DNA from: Deltaproteobacteria bacterium
Lineage (GTDB): Bacteria; Desulfobacterota; Binatia; Binatales; Binataceae
DNA: 50,908 nucleotides
Direction of reading: 5' to 3'
Assembly (NCBI GenBank): GCA_003135135.1
Contig: PLDK01000009.1
Coordinates: 1-50,908 of the forward strand
In this document: piece by piece, positions 17,401 to 28,149 of the stretch
Numbering within the stretch: position 1 is the first letter of the stretch
Layout: each line of letters starts with the position of its first letter
Translations under genes and position numbers: made by a program
The notes under the pieces: model-generated
Told to the model about the DNA's origin: nothing
Databases searched by the model: none
The model's input: only the letters and a program-made list of their open reading frames with translations

Positions 17401-18584
17401 AGGTCTATCTCAACGCGCTAGGAGTGCTCAACCCGCTAGGCCGCGGCAAGCGCGAGGTCGCCCATAACCTCTTCAGGGGATCGCGCGAGGGTCTTGTACA
17501 GCGGTATGACTTGATTTCCGATCGCGCGGTTCGTGTCGGCGCAGTGCGGTCGGATTTGCCCGAAGTGCCGGCGCGCCTCGCTCATCTCGAATGCCGCAAT
17601 AATCGGCTGGCGCTCGCCGCGCTGCAGGAGATCGAAGACGAGATCAAAACGATCATTTACCACGTCGGCGCGCATCGCGTTGCTGTCGTAATGGGCACCA
17701 GTACCTCGGGAATCGCCGAGGGTGAGGCCGCTTTAGCGCAGCGCATCGCGCATGGCGCGTGGCCGGAGGGCTTCCGTTATACGCGCCAGGAGATCGGCAG
17801 CCTCGGCCGCTTTGTTGCCGAATATCTGGGGCTCGACGGTCCCGCATATACAATCGCGACTGCGTGTTCTTCGAGCGCGAAGGCTTTCGCTTCGGCGCAG
17901 CGTCTCATTGAGGCCGGATTATGCGACGCGGCCGTAGTTGGCGGTGCGGACACCCTATGCCGCATGACCCTCAATGGCTTCGATTCGCTCGACGCCCTCT
18001 CCAAAGACTACTGCAATCCGTTTAGCCGCAACCGCGACGGAATCAATATCGGCGAAGGCGCTGCAATGTTTCTGATGTCGACCGAGGAGTCCGCCGTGTC
18101 GCTGCTTGGCGTCGGCGAGAGCTCGGACGCGTATCACGTAAGCGCGCCTCATCCGGAAGGCGACGGCGCGGCGCTCGCAATGCTGCGCGCGCTCGAGGCT
18201 GCCAATCTGAAGCCCGGCGAGATCGACTACATCAATTTGCACGGTACGGCTACTGAGTTGAACGACGCGATGGAGGGTCGCGCGGTTAGCAAAGTCTTCG
18301 GCGACCGCACGCCCTGCAGCTCGACCAAATCTATGACGGGTCACATGCTCGGCGCCGCGGGCGCCAACGAAGCGGCGTTCCTTTGGCTGACCCTCGAACC
18401 TGAGTTCGCGACCGGCCTGGTGCCGCCGCACCTTTGGGACGGCGAAGCCGACCCTGCGATCCCGCCGCTCAATCTGGTGCCGATGGCGTTTCGCATCGCA
18501 TCTCGAGACCGCGTCGCGGCGCTCAGTAATTCGTTCGCATTCGGCGGCAGCAACGCGGCCGTCGTGCTCGGACGAGGGTGGTGA
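17397..18584 (+). CDS. apeO: Beta-ketoacyl-ACP synthase 1 of the APE cluster
   Basis: A 395-aa thiolase-fold ketosynthase with the complete Cys-His-His triad: TIATACSSSAKAFASAQ, NLHGTATELNDAMEG and STKSMTGHMLGAAGANEA. It is full length. By analogy with Xenorhabdus it pairs with the catalytically dead ApeC as a type II elongating ketosynthase. Start overlaps apeN (ATGA); the next gene begins one base after its stop. Confidence 0.88.
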   Translation: MKVYLNALGVLNPLGRGKREVAHNLFRGSREGLVQRYDLISDRAVRVGAVRSDLPEVPARLAHLECRNNRLALAALQEIEDEIKTIIYHVGAHRVAVVMGTSTSGIAEGEAALAQRIAHGAWPEGFRYTRQEIGSLGRFVAEYLGLDGPAYTIATACSSSAKAFASAQRLIEAGLCDAAVVGGADTLCRMTLNGFDSLDALSKDYCNPFSRNRDGINIGEGAAMFLMSTEESAVSLLGVGESSDAYHVSAPHPEGDGAALAMLRALEAANLKPGEIDYINLHGTATELNDAMEGRAVSKVFGDRTPCSSTKSMTGHMLGAAGANEAAFLWLTLEPEFATGLVPPHLWDGEADPAIPPLNLVPMAFRIASRDRVAALSNSFAFGGSNAAVVLGRGW

Positions 18585-18585
18585 G

Positions 18586-19044
18586 ATGCGGGATTGTCCT
18601 TACTCCATCGACGCGCTGCTGCCGCATCAGCCGCCGATGATCCTGCTCGACAAAGTTGTCGCCTATGATGACACCTCTCTCATCGCCAGCGTAACGATCA
18701 CGGAATCAAGCCTGTTTCTTGCGGGCGAAGGGGTGCCTGGTCACGTTGGTATCGAATATATGGCGCAGGCGTGCGGCGCGTATGCTGGCGCGCAGGCGCT
18801 CGATGCCGGTGCGCCAGTGAAGATCGGGTTTCTGCTCGGCACCCGTCTTTGCAGGGTGTTGGTGCCGTGGTTTCGCATAGGTGATCGCCTCATCGTCACG
18901 GCGTCGATCATTTTTCGCGATGAGCAGATGGCGGCTTTCGATTGTCGCGTCGAGATAGATGGACAACTCGCCGCGGATGCGCAGCTCAAAGTCTATCAAC
19001 CTGACGACGATCAGTTGCCTATCAACAAGGGTGACGAGCGATGA
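18586..19044 (+). CDS. apeP: Second hotdog dehydratase (ApeP type)
   Basis: A 152-aa hotdog protein of the ApeP / 3-hydroxylacyl-ACP dehydratase type. IDALLPHQPPMILLDKVVAY and PGHVGIEYMAQACGAYAG match the FabZ-like fold. The usual active-site His context is altered, as in other ApeP proteins, consistent with a partner role to ApeI. It ends overlapping apeQ by ATGA. Confidence 0.82.
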   Translation: MRDCPYSIDALLPHQPPMILLDKVVAYDDTSLIASVTITESSLFLAGEGVPGHVGIEYMAQACGAYAGAQALDAGAPVKIGFLLGTRLCRVLVPWFRIGDRLIVTASIIFRDEQMAAFDCRVEIDGQLAADAQLKVYQPDDDQLPINKGDER

Positions 19045-19766
19045 GCCGAACCATCCTCGTGACCGGATCGAGCAAAGGAATCGGGCGCGCGATCGCGCAA
19101 CGGCTCGCTCGCGACGGCTTCTCGATCGTGGTGCACTATCGCGGCGATCGTGAGGGCGCGGAGCAAACTATTAATTCTATCCGCGAGGGCGGCGGAAGCG
19201 GCAGAATCATCCAGTTCGACCTCGAGGATCGAGACCAATGCCGCGCGCGTCTCGAAGCTGATATCTCCGACCATGGCGCCTATTATGGTGTGATTCTCAA
19301 CGCTGGTATTGCGCGCGACAATGCGTTCCCCGCGCTCGAAGATTCCGAGTGGGACAGCGTCCTTGATACTGACCTCGGCGGCTTTTACAATGTGCTACGC
19401 CCGATCGTTATGCCGATGGTGTCGGCTCGTCGCGCTGGCCGTATCGTTACGATTTCTTCGGTTTCAGGATTGATGGGCAATCGAGGCCAGGTGAATTACA
19501 GCGCAGCGAAAGCCGGAATTATCGGTGCGACCAAAGCGCTCGCGATCGAGCTCGCGAAACGAAATATCACCGTCAATTGCGTCGCGCCTGGCCTTATCGA
19601 AACCCAAATGCTGAAGGGCGTTCCTCTAGAGGAGGTTCTAAAGACGATTCCAATGCGCCGGGTGGGGCAGCCGAACGAAGTTGCAGGAGTGGTGAGTTTT
19701 CTCTGCTCCGATGAGGCGAGTTACATCACGCGCCAGGTGATATCCGTCAATGGAGGGATGGCATGA
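19041..19766 (+). CDS. apeQ: 3-oxoacyl-ACP reductase (FabG-like)
   Basis: A 241-aa short-chain dehydrogenase. TGSSKGIGRAIA is the NADPH-binding glycine motif, LNAGIARDNAFPAL the NAG block, and the catalytic set is ISSVSGLMGNRGQVNYSAAK (Ser, Tyr, Lys). FabG-typical ARDN follows the NAG. It reduces the 3-keto intermediates in each APE elongation round. Coupled to both neighbours by ATGA. Confidence 0.9.
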   Translation: MSRTILVTGSSKGIGRAIAQRLARDGFSIVVHYRGDREGAEQTINSIREGGGSGRIIQFDLEDRDQCRARLEADISDHGAYYGVILNAGIARDNAFPALEDSEWDSVLDTDLGGFYNVLRPIVMPMVSARRAGRIVTISSVSGLMGNRGQVNYSAAKAGIIGATKALAIELAKRNITVNCVAPGLIETQMLKGVPLEEVLKTIPMRRVGQPNEVAGVVSFLCSDEASYITRQVISVNGGMA

Positions 19767-20989
19767 GACGGCGAGTTGTCGTCACCGGCATGGGGGGCAT
19801 TACGGCTCTTGGTGAGGATTGGCCAGCGATTCGTGCGCGATTCAAGGCCGGGAAAACCGGGGTGCGCCGCATGCCCGAATGGGATCGTTATCACGGCTTG
19901 AACACCCGGCTCGCAGCACCGATCGATGGCTTCGATGTCTCGAATCGCTACGAGCGTAAAAAGTTGCGCACGATGGGTCGGGTCTCGCGTATGGCCGTGT
20001 ACGCCACCGAGCGTGCGATCGCAGACGCCGGACTCACCGGCGAAGCGTGCCTCGCGCAAGGGCGCACCGGTATCGCGTACGGATCGTCATTCGGAAGCCC
20101 CGAACCAGTGCTAGGCTTCGCCGAACTGATGAAGACAGGTGCATCGACCAAACTAACCGGCACCAGCTATCTACAAATGATGAGTCACACTGCCGCGGTC
20201 AACATCGGACTATTTTTCGCGATAACCGGAAGGATTCTGCCCACCTCGAGTGCGTGCACCTCTGGCAGTCATGCGATCGGCTACGGGGCCGAGACGATTC
20301 GCTACGGAATGCAGGATGTGATGATCGTCGGCGGCGCCGATGAGCTGAGCGTGTTCGAGGCGGCGGTATTCGACACGTTGTTCGCAACCAGCACCCGCAA
20401 CGATGCGCCCGAAACTACACCGCGGCCATTCGATCGCGATCGCGACGGCCTGGTAGTGGGTGAGGGCGCTGCGACGTTAATTCTCGAGGAGTTTGAACAC
20501 GCAAAAGCGCGTGGCGCGCGAATTCACGCCGAACTCGTCGGTTACGGCACCAACTCGGATGGGAATCACGTAAGCCAGCCTTCAGCCAAGACGATGAGCG
20601 TGGCGCTAAAACTCGCAATGGAGGATGCGAATCTGGCCGCCGACGCGATCGATTTTGTTAACGGCCACGGTACCGCGACCGAATGGGGCGACATCGAAGA
20701 AAGCAAAGCGACCGTTGACGTGCTCGGCAAACGTATTCCGCTCCATGCGCTCAAAAGCTACTTCGGGCACTCGCTCGGAGCGTGCGGCGGTATCGAGGCG
20801 TGGCTCGGCATCGAGATGATGAAGGACGGATGGTTTGCGCCGACCGCGAATCTGGTCAACGTCGACGAGCGATGCGCCGAACTCGATTACGTGATCGGCG
20901 AAGGGCGCCGTCTAGATATCGAATATTTGATGTCAAATAACTTTGCCTTCGGGGGGATCAACACCTCCCTCATTTTCAAGAGGGTGTAG
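19763..20989 (+). CDS. apeR: Beta-ketoacyl-ACP synthase 2 of the APE cluster, last gene
   Basis: A 408-aa FabF/FabB-like ketosynthase with an intact triad: LPTSSACTSGSHAIGYG, FVNGHGTATEWGDIEES and LKSYFGHSLGACGGIEA. In characterised systems ApeR is a homodimer likely involved in the initial condensation. It closes a chain of 16 genes in which almost every stop touches the next start. No T-rich hairpin is seen right after the TAG. Confidence 0.9.
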   Translation: MRRRVVVTGMGGITALGEDWPAIRARFKAGKTGVRRMPEWDRYHGLNTRLAAPIDGFDVSNRYERKKLRTMGRVSRMAVYATERAIADAGLTGEACLAQGRTGIAYGSSFGSPEPVLGFAELMKTGASTKLTGTSYLQMMSHTAAVNIGLFFAITGRILPTSSACTSGSHAIGYGAETIRYGMQDVMIVGGADELSVFEAAVFDTLFATSTRNDAPETTPRPFDRDRDGLVVGEGAATLILEEFEHAKARGARIHAELVGYGTNSDGNHVSQPSAKTMSVALKLAMEDANLAADAIDFVNGHGTATEWGDIEESKATVDVLGKRIPLHALKSYFGHSLGACGGIEAWLGIEMMKDGWFAPTANLVNVDERCAELDYVIGEGRRLDIEYLMSNNFAFGGINTSLIFKRV

Positions 20990-21156
20990 TGAATATCCAT
21001 GGCGTTCGAGTGATAGAGCAGCAAACGTCACCCTGAGGCATTGAAGGATTGTCAGAAGAGCATTAGCCTTGCGTTGTCAGTACCGGATTTGGCGTTCTTA
21101 GCTTTTCGCGGGGTAGGGATCAAATTATAGTCAGCAACGCTTCGAAGAGGGCTCAG

Positions 21157-21561
21157 ATGCGTAAGAAAAACTTTCTTTTGATTGGCTTGCTGCTTGTCTC
21201 TTCCTGTTCTTACTCTGGCCGTCTAGTTGAGAAACCGCTCTCCGGCAGCCCGGGCACTGTGCCGTACCGCGCTGGTACGGTCCCTTATCGCAATGACTCC
21301 AAAGCGGCGGCTCGCAGAGACGATGCCCTCCGCAAGATCGCAAAATTCTGTGGTTCGGACGGCTACACGGTTACCCGAGAAGGCAGTTCGTCGACGGCTT
21401 CAAACATGTCCGAGGTTGACTTCCGATGCGGTCAGGGGCCCACAGCGTCTGCATCCGGAGCAACGCTCGCGCAGCCGAAGAACTCAGGAACGCCTGGTGG
21501 CACACACGTTACAGCAAATCCTAACGTCGAACCGGCGCCGTCCGACTTCGGTCCCCGTTAA
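21157..21561 (+). CDS. Small secreted lipoprotein, unknown function
   Basis: A 134-aa protein with a clean lipoprotein leader RKKNFLLIGLLLVSSCSYSG (lipobox LVSSC). The mature part has an internal duplication GTVPYRAGTVPYR, two Cys residues (FCGSDG and FRCGQG) and a Pro/Thr/Ser-rich tail. I do not recognise a family beyond a general Cys-pair periplasmic pattern. It is 167 bases after apeR on the same strand, so could be read through from that operon or stand alone. Confidence 0.65.
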   Translation: MRKKNFLLIGLLLVSSCSYSGRLVEKPLSGSPGTVPYRAGTVPYRNDSKAAARRDDALRKIAKFCGSDGYTVTREGSSSTASNMSEVDFRCGQGPTASASGATLAQPKNSGTPGGTHVTANPNVEPAPSDFGPR

Positions 21562-21632
21562 CGAAGGATCGCTTGACACTTTCTCTGGTTCCGAAGATCA
21601 ACCGATTACCACCTGATGTCCCTGGTCAAAAC

Positions 21633-22060
21633 CTAAACCCGTACGTATTGATGATGAAGCCCTTCGAGGATTGGTATCGCTGCGATGCGGCCAATCTTTT
21701 GCGTCCGCCGAAAATCTGGCGCATCTTTATCCAATGAGAGATGCGTCCGGATCTGGTTGTAATAGGAAGCGTAATTCCTCAGAACGCGACGCAACTGCGC
21801 TTCGTCGAACACGACCAAGTAATCGAGGCTTTCGCGCCGAATCGATCCGATGAGGCGCTCGACGTGGCCGTTCTCCCACGGTGAGCCCTGCCCGGTACGA
21901 ATCGCAGACAGTAGCCGATGCGTCGCTCTCGGGCGGTGGAATCGCGGCGCTTCCCGTTCCCGCACGTCCCTCCAATGCCTGCCACAAGAACGACATCGTG
22001 AATGTGATGCTTCATGCGAGCGGCACCGGCCCCGGCGGCCGGCTCCGGGTTCGTCAAGCT
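21633..22060 (-). mobile_element. C-terminal fragment of an rve-type transposase
   Basis: The 110-codon frame at 21633-21965 encodes the end of a DDE integrase-core transposase: GSPWENGHVERLIGSIRRES with the catalytic Glu, LRNYASYYNQIRTHLSLDKD, and the closing PILEGLHHQYVRV. The part towards 22060 is frameshifted and holds no recognisable upstream domain. It is non-functional. It lies just upstream of the N-ATPase operon on the opposite strand. Confidence 0.8.
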
Positions 22061-22099
22061 TTAATCCGACGCTTCAGTGCTCCAGGCACCCGAGCCATC

Positions 22100-23887
<1,788 letters not shown>

Positions 23888-23897
23888 TCCGATTTCG

Positions 23898-24323
23898 ATG
23901 AGGCTGATCGTCACTACGCCAACTGCGATTGCGCTTGATGAAAGCTCCGTTCGCCACGTTCGCGCCGAAGATGCCACCGGCGGCTTTGGCATCGAACCCG
24001 GCCATGCGGATTTTCTCACCACGCTTTCGATCTGCGTCGTCAGATGGCGCAATGGCGGCGGCGTCGAGCACTACCTCGCCGTGCGTGGCGGCGTGTTGCG
24101 CGTCCGCGAGGGCAAGCTCGTGGAGATAGCAACCCGTGAGGCGGTCGTGGACGATGATCTGGGACATTTGCGCGGCGAAGTTCTCGCCACGATGACGCAG
24201 GGCATCGAGGACGAACGCTCGGCCCGATCGGGAGTGCTCAGCCTGGAACAAGCCGCAATTCGGCAAATCTATCGATACCTGCGGCCCACCGATCAACCGC
24301 TCAAAGCCAGGCCGCCGAAATAA
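23898..24323 (+). CDS. atpC: N-ATPase epsilon subunit
   Basis: A 141-aa epsilon subunit. The N-terminal beta-sandwich is recognised by GGFGIEPGHADFLTTL and YLAVRGGVLRVREGKLVEIA. The C-terminal helices are shorter and more divergent than in F-ATPases. The ATG at 23898 follows atpD by 10 bases; the longer open frame upstream is in the atpD region. It links the rotor shaft to the c-ring. Confidence 0.88.
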   Translation: MRLIVTTPTAIALDESSVRHVRAEDATGGFGIEPGHADFLTTLSICVVRWRNGGGVEHYLAVRGGVLRVREGKLVEIATREAVVDDDLGHLRGEVLATMTQGIEDERSARSGVLSLEQAAIRQIYRYLRPTDQPLKARPPK

Positions 24324-24339
24324 CCGCGGGGCACTGGTC

Positions 24340-24648
24340 GTGGCAACCGAGCAAGAGCATGACAATCACGAGTTGAGGGCCGACGAACGCGAATTGGAAG
24401 AAGCCGTTACACGGGCGCATAGTCGGCGCGAGCACGGGCTGAGGGCCGGGGAATGGCCGGTGAGCCGCGGGCTCGCGATGATCGGGCGGTATGGATGGAC
24501 GATCGTCGCGCCCATTCTCATAGGCGCGTTCGTTGGACGCTGGCTTGATCGCACCTTGCATAGTGGTGTGTTCTGGAGCGCAGCCCTCGTCTTTGTTGGT
24601 GCCGCACTTGGTTTCTGGGCGGTTTGGAAGAGGATGAGCAGCGAATGA
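24340..24648 (+). CDS. atpQ: AtpQ (AtpI/AtpZ-like membrane protein of N-ATPase)
   Basis: A 102-aa protein beginning at GTG. The N-terminal 45 residues are charged and helical; two hydrophobic helices follow (TIVAPILIGAFVGRWLD and FWSAALVFVGAALGFWAVW). This matches the AtpQ/AtpI-like subunit at this position in N-ATPase operons, proposed to help c-ring assembly. Its stop overlaps atpR as ATGA. Confidence 0.8.
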   Translation: MATEQEHDNHELRADERELEEAVTRAHSRREHGLRAGEWPVSRGLAMIGRYGWTIVAPILIGAFVGRWLDRTLHSGVFWSAALVFVGAALGFWAVWKRMSSE

Positions 24649-24932
24649 TCGGAGTAGTCGTTGTGCGGACGGCAGCTTACGGCGCACTCGGAGCGTTGAT
24701 TGGCATGGCGTATTTCGCGGCGCTCGCATGGAATGTCCGGCTTTACATCGGCCATGGAGCCGGACGGAACGCTCTGTTGCTCCATCTCTTGCGCCTTGCC
24801 ATCGCTGTCGCGGCTTTCACGGTCTGTGCCAGGCAAGGCGCCGCACCCATACTCGCAAGCTTCGCGGGGTTCATGGCGATACGGGCGATCTCGGTCAATC
24901 ACTACCGGCTCGCGCTCCAAAGGAATCCATGA
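24645..24932 (+). CDS. atpR: AtpR, N-ATPase-specific membrane protein
   Basis: A 95-aa protein with three hydrophobic helices. Two arginines lie within the later helices (LLLHLLRLAIAVAAF and FAGFMAIRAISV). Conserved membrane-embedded arginines are characteristic of AtpR, and they have been proposed to contact carboxylates of the c subunits during assembly. AtpR is a marker of N-ATPases and is absent from ordinary F-ATPase operons. ATG at 24645 overlaps atpQ; its stop overlaps atpB. Confidence 0.8.
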   Translation: MIGVVVVRTAAYGALGALIGMAYFAALAWNVRLYIGHGAGRNALLLHLLRLAIAVAAFTVCARQGAAPILASFAGFMAIRAISVNHYRLALQRNP

Positions 24933-25597
24933 ACCCCTCGCCCCTCCAGACCGCCATCCTGTTTCACATCGGCATCGTTCCGATCAGCCGTACCGTCGTA
25001 ACCACGTGGGGGTTGATGGCGGTGCTGAGCGTCGCGAGCTGGATTGTGACGCGAAGCTTTCGCGTCGATGCGGGCGGATGGCAGGCGATGGTCGAAACCG
25101 TTGTGGCGGGAATCGAAGAGCAGATAGCCGCGCTGCTGAACCGCGATGCGGCCCCATTCCTGCCGTTGCTCGGAACACTGTTCATCTTTCTGGTGGTCGC
25201 GAATCTTTGCGGGATTGTTCCCGGAGTCACGGCGCCGACCGCATCGATCGAAACGCCGGCCGCGCTGGCCGCGATAGTTTTTCTATCGGTGCATTTCTAC
25301 GGCGTGCGCATTCAAGGCGTCGGCGCGTACTTGAAAGGCTATCTCAGGCCGAATCCGGTCATGTTGCCGTTCAATATTCTGTCCGAACTGACGCGAACGT
25401 TCTCACTGGCGATGCGCCTGTTCGGAAATATCATGAGTGAGGAGATGGCGGTTGCGATCATTGTGGCGATGGCCGGTTTGCTAGTGCCAATTCCGTTCAT
25501 GGCATTCGGAATTCTGGTTGGCCTGGTGCAGGCCTACATATTCAGCGTCCTGGCCACGGTTTTTATCGGCGGTGGCATCGGCGCGATCAAGAAATGA
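24929..25597 (+). CDS. atpB: N-ATPase a subunit (ion channel)
   Basis: A 222-aa a subunit. The essential arginine is in [20 protein letters not shown] and the last helices end [20 protein letters not shown]. The frame is open 67 codons upstream, but the ATG at 24929 (ATGA with atpR) gives the family start [19 protein letters not shown]. It forms the two half-channels facing the c-ring. Confidence 0.9.
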   Translation: MNPSPLQTAILFHIGIVPISRTVVTTWGLMAVLSVASWIVTRSFRVDAGGWQAMVETVVAGIEEQIAALLNRDAAPFLPLLGTLFIFLVVANLCGIVPGVTAPTASIETPAALAAIVFLSVHFYGVRIQGVGAYLKGYLRPNPVMLPFNILSELTRTFSLAMRLFGNIMSEEMAVAIIVAMAGLLVPIPFMAFGILVGLVQAYIFSVLATVFIGGGIGAIKK

Positions 25598-25613
25598 GGG
25601 AGGTCGGAAGAAG

Positions 25614-25856
25614 ATGACGGTCCAAATGCTCAGCATAATCGGCGCGGTGGTCGCGGTCGCCGTCGGCTCGATCTCGCCGGCGCTCGCCGAAGGCCGCGCG
25701 GTCGCGGCGACGATGGAGGGCATCGCGCGGCAGCCCGAGGCCGCGGACTCGCTGTCGCGCACCCTGTTCGTTGGCCTGGCGATGATAGAGACGATGGCAA
25801 TTTACTGCCTGCTGGTCGCCTTGATACTGCTATTCGCCAATCCTTTCGCGCGATGA
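25614..25856 (+). CDS. atpE: N-ATPase c subunit with carboxylates in both helices
   Basis: An 80-aa hairpin of two membrane helices joined by the conserved ARQPEA loop. The ion-binding Glu59 is followed by Thr60 and Tyr64 ([12 protein letters not shown]), an E-T-x2-x-Y pattern like Na+ c-rings (ESTGIY in Ilyobacter). Glu26 in [12 protein letters not shown] occupies the position of the Na+-ligating Gln of Ilyobacter. The related Burkholderia pseudomallei N-ATPase has a c17 ring that was reported to be H+-specific, so ion choice cannot be read off safely. GAGG/AGAAG ribosome signals precede the ATG. Confidence 0.88.
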   Translation: MTVQMLSIIGAVVAVAVGSISPALAEGRAVAATMEGIARQPEAADSLSRTLFVGLAMIETMAIYCLLVALILLFANPFAR

Positions 25857-26605
25857 ATTTCAGTTGGTGGAGCTTCGCGCTGCAGGCGGCCAACTTTCTC
25901 ATCCTGGTCTGGCTGCTCAGGCGCTTTCTGTTCAAGCCGGTCAGTGCGATCGTCGCTCGTCGTAAGGAGGAGATTGCGCGCGGCGTGGCGGAAGCGTCAG
26001 CTGAAAAGCAAAAAGCCCTGAATCTGCAGCGCGAGCTTCAGGCACAACGGGCGGCAATCGAAGCCGAGCGCCAAAAGGCGATTGAAGAGCAGGGCACGCA
26101 ACTAGCCGCCGAACGCATGAAGATGCTCGATGAAGCCCGCGCGGACGCCGAGAAAATCCGCAATCAGGCGACCACGCAGCTTAGCGAAGAGCGTGCCACC
26201 GCCGCCCAAGAGCTGTTTTCCCGGACAATCGAGCTCGCCGTGAACCTCGCCGAACGGCTGCTTCGCGGGCTGGCCTTTCCTTCGATCGAGCGTGCCTTCC
26301 TGACCCGCGTCCTGGACTATTTGGACCATCTGTCGGCAGAGGAGCGGGCCGCGCTCGTTGCGCATCTGGGCGAGACCGCGCTTGTGGTCACGACGGCTCA
26401 CCCGCTCGACGCGCAGGAAGAGGCGCAATGGAGCGAACAACTCGGAAAACGGATTGGCGCGGGAGGGGGCATAAAGTTCAACAGCGATTCGGCGCTTATC
26501 GCCGGCGCCGAAATCACCTTGCCGAGCGCAGTTCTCCGCTTCAGCTGGCGCGACGCGCTGACCACCGCCGCCAGGGAGATCAATCGCAATGAGCACGCTG
26601 GCTGA
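25853..26605 (+). CDS. atpF: N-ATPase long b subunit with delta-like C-terminal domain
   Basis: A 250-aa b subunit, clearly longer than the ~160 aa of F-ATPases. It has an N-terminal membrane helix ([19 protein letters not shown]), a long charged coiled coil (residues 35-130), and a C-terminal domain ([20 protein letters not shown] to [13 protein letters not shown]) that resembles the delta/OSCP C-terminal domain. This explains the absence of a separate delta gene. Start overlaps atpE (ATGA) and its end overlaps atpA by 17 bases. Confidence 0.87.
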   Translation: MNFSWWSFALQAANFLILVWLLRRFLFKPVSAIVARRKEEIARGVAEASAEKQKALNLQRELQAQRAAIEAERQKAIEEQGTQLAAERMKMLDEARADAEKIRNQATTQLSEERATAAQELFSRTIELAVNLAERLLRGLAFPSIERAFLTRVLDYLDHLSAEERAALVAHLGETALVVTTAHPLDAQEEAQWSEQLGKRIGAGGGIKFNSDSALIAGAEITLPSAVLRFSWRDALTTAAREINRNEHAG

Positions 26606-28145
26606 ATCCGTAAAGGATCGTCTGAGCAGGGCGGCCCGGCTTCTGAGTCAGCTCAAGGCCGAGCCCCGACTCGACCTGATCGGCCGCGTAGAACGAGTGG
26701 GAGACAATGTCGCCAGCGTAGGCGGCTTACCGGAAGCGCGACTCGGTGAACTGCTGCTCTTCGACCGACTGGACGGCGGGGAGCCGGTCGCCGGAATCGT
26801 GCTGACGCTCGATCCAGACCTAATCGGATGCGCGATGCTCGACGACGCCAGCTGCATCGAGGCAGGCAACCTGGTGCGCGGAACCGGTTCAGTCGCAAGC
26901 GTGCCGGTAGGTGACAAGCTGCTGGGCCGAATCGTGAATGCACTCGGCGTTGCGGTGGACGGAGGTCCGGAGATCGAAGCGACGGAAGTCGAGCCGGTCG
27001 AGCGGCCGGCGCCCGCGATCGTCGATCGCGATTTCGTCGACACCGCGCTCAATACCGGCCTTCTCGTCATCGATGCGATGCTGCCGATCGGACGTGGCCA
27101 GCGCGAATTGATTATCGGCGATCGCGAAACCGGGAAAACCGCGATCGCGATCGACACGATAATCAATCAACGCGATACCGGCGTGGTTTGTATCTACTGT
27201 GCGGTGGGCCAGAAGACCTCATCCGTGAGCCAGGTGATCGATGCGGTCAAGCGCTACGGCGCGCCGGAGCGATGCATCTTCGTATTCGCACCGGCGGACG
27301 ACCCGCCTGGAATCCAATGGCTGGCGCCGTATGCGGCCTGCACGATGGCCGAGTATTTCTCAGAACGCGGTGGCGATGCGCTCTTGATCATCGACGATCT
27401 GAGCAAGCACGCCATAATCTATCGGCAGCTGTCACTGCTGTTGCGAAATCCGCCGGGACGCGAAGCCTACCCCGGCGACATCTTCTATATCCATTCGCGG
27501 CTGCTCGAACGCGCGGCCAAGCTCAACCGCGAACGCGGCGGCGGGTCGCTGACCGCGCTGCCAATCGCTGCGACGGAGGAAGGCAATCTGTCCGGTTACA
27601 TACCAACCAATCTGATTTCGATCTCCGACGGGCAGGTCGTTCTCGAGCCGCGGTTGTTTCACGAAGGACAGAAGCCTGCCGTCAACGTCGGCAAGAGCGT
27701 GTCGCGCGTCGGCGGCAAGACGCAGTCGCATGCGATGCGCAAGCTGGCCGAAACTCTCCGCCTCGAATACGCGCAATTCCTCGAACTGGAAATCTTCACA
27801 CGCTTCGGCGGGATGGTGGATCAGCGCACGCGCGAGATAATCGAGCACGGGCGGAGAATCCGCGCGGTCCTGACGCAGCCTCAATTCGCGCCGCTGTCAG
27901 TCGCGCATCAGGTGGCGTTGCTGCTGGCAATCGACCAACGGCTGCTCGAGCAGTTGCCGCTGGACAAAGTGAGCGAGTTCCGGTGGAAACTCGGCCCTTG
28001 GCTGAACGAGCACGCCGCGGAACCCATTCGGCGAATCAACACAGCCGGAGAGTTGGAGCCGCGCACGCGCCTGGCGCTCGTCACGGCCGTCGGAGAGCTG
28101 GTGGAAAGCTTGAATCACGCGGGCACCGCGCCGGCGAAGCGATAA
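26589..28145 (+). CDS. atpA: N-ATPase alpha subunit
   Basis: A 518-aa alpha subunit with the non-catalytic nucleotide-binding P-loop IIGDRETGKTAIAID, the DDLSKHAIIYRQLSLLLRNP block with the PGREAYPGD segment after it, and FHEGQKPAVNVGKSVSRVGG. All domains are complete. It begins inside the end of atpF, so translation is coupled. Confidence 0.92.
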   Translation: MSTLAESVKDRLSRAARLLSQLKAEPRLDLIGRVERVGDNVASVGGLPEARLGELLLFDRLDGGEPVAGIVLTLDPDLIGCAMLDDASCIEAGNLVRGTGSVASVPVGDKLLGRIVNALGVAVDGGPEIEATEVEPVERPAPAIVDRDFVDTALNTGLLVIDAMLPIGRGQRELIIGDRETGKTAIAIDTIINQRDTGVVCIYCAVGQKTSSVSQVIDAVKRYGAPERCIFVFAPADDPPGIQWLAPYAACTMAEYFSERGGDALLIIDDLSKHAIIYRQLSLLLRNPPGREAYPGDIFYIHSRLLERAAKLNRERGGGSLTALPIAATEEGNLSGYIPTNLISISDGQVVLEPRLFHEGQKPAVNVGKSVSRVGGKTQSHAMRKLAETLRLEYAQFLELEIFTRFGGMVDQRTREIIEHGRRIRAVLTQPQFAPLSVAHQVALLLAIDQRLLEQLPLDKVSEFRWKLGPWLNEHAAEPIRRINTAGELEPRTRLALVTAVGELVESLNHAGTAPAKR

Positions 28146-28149
28146 CTCG

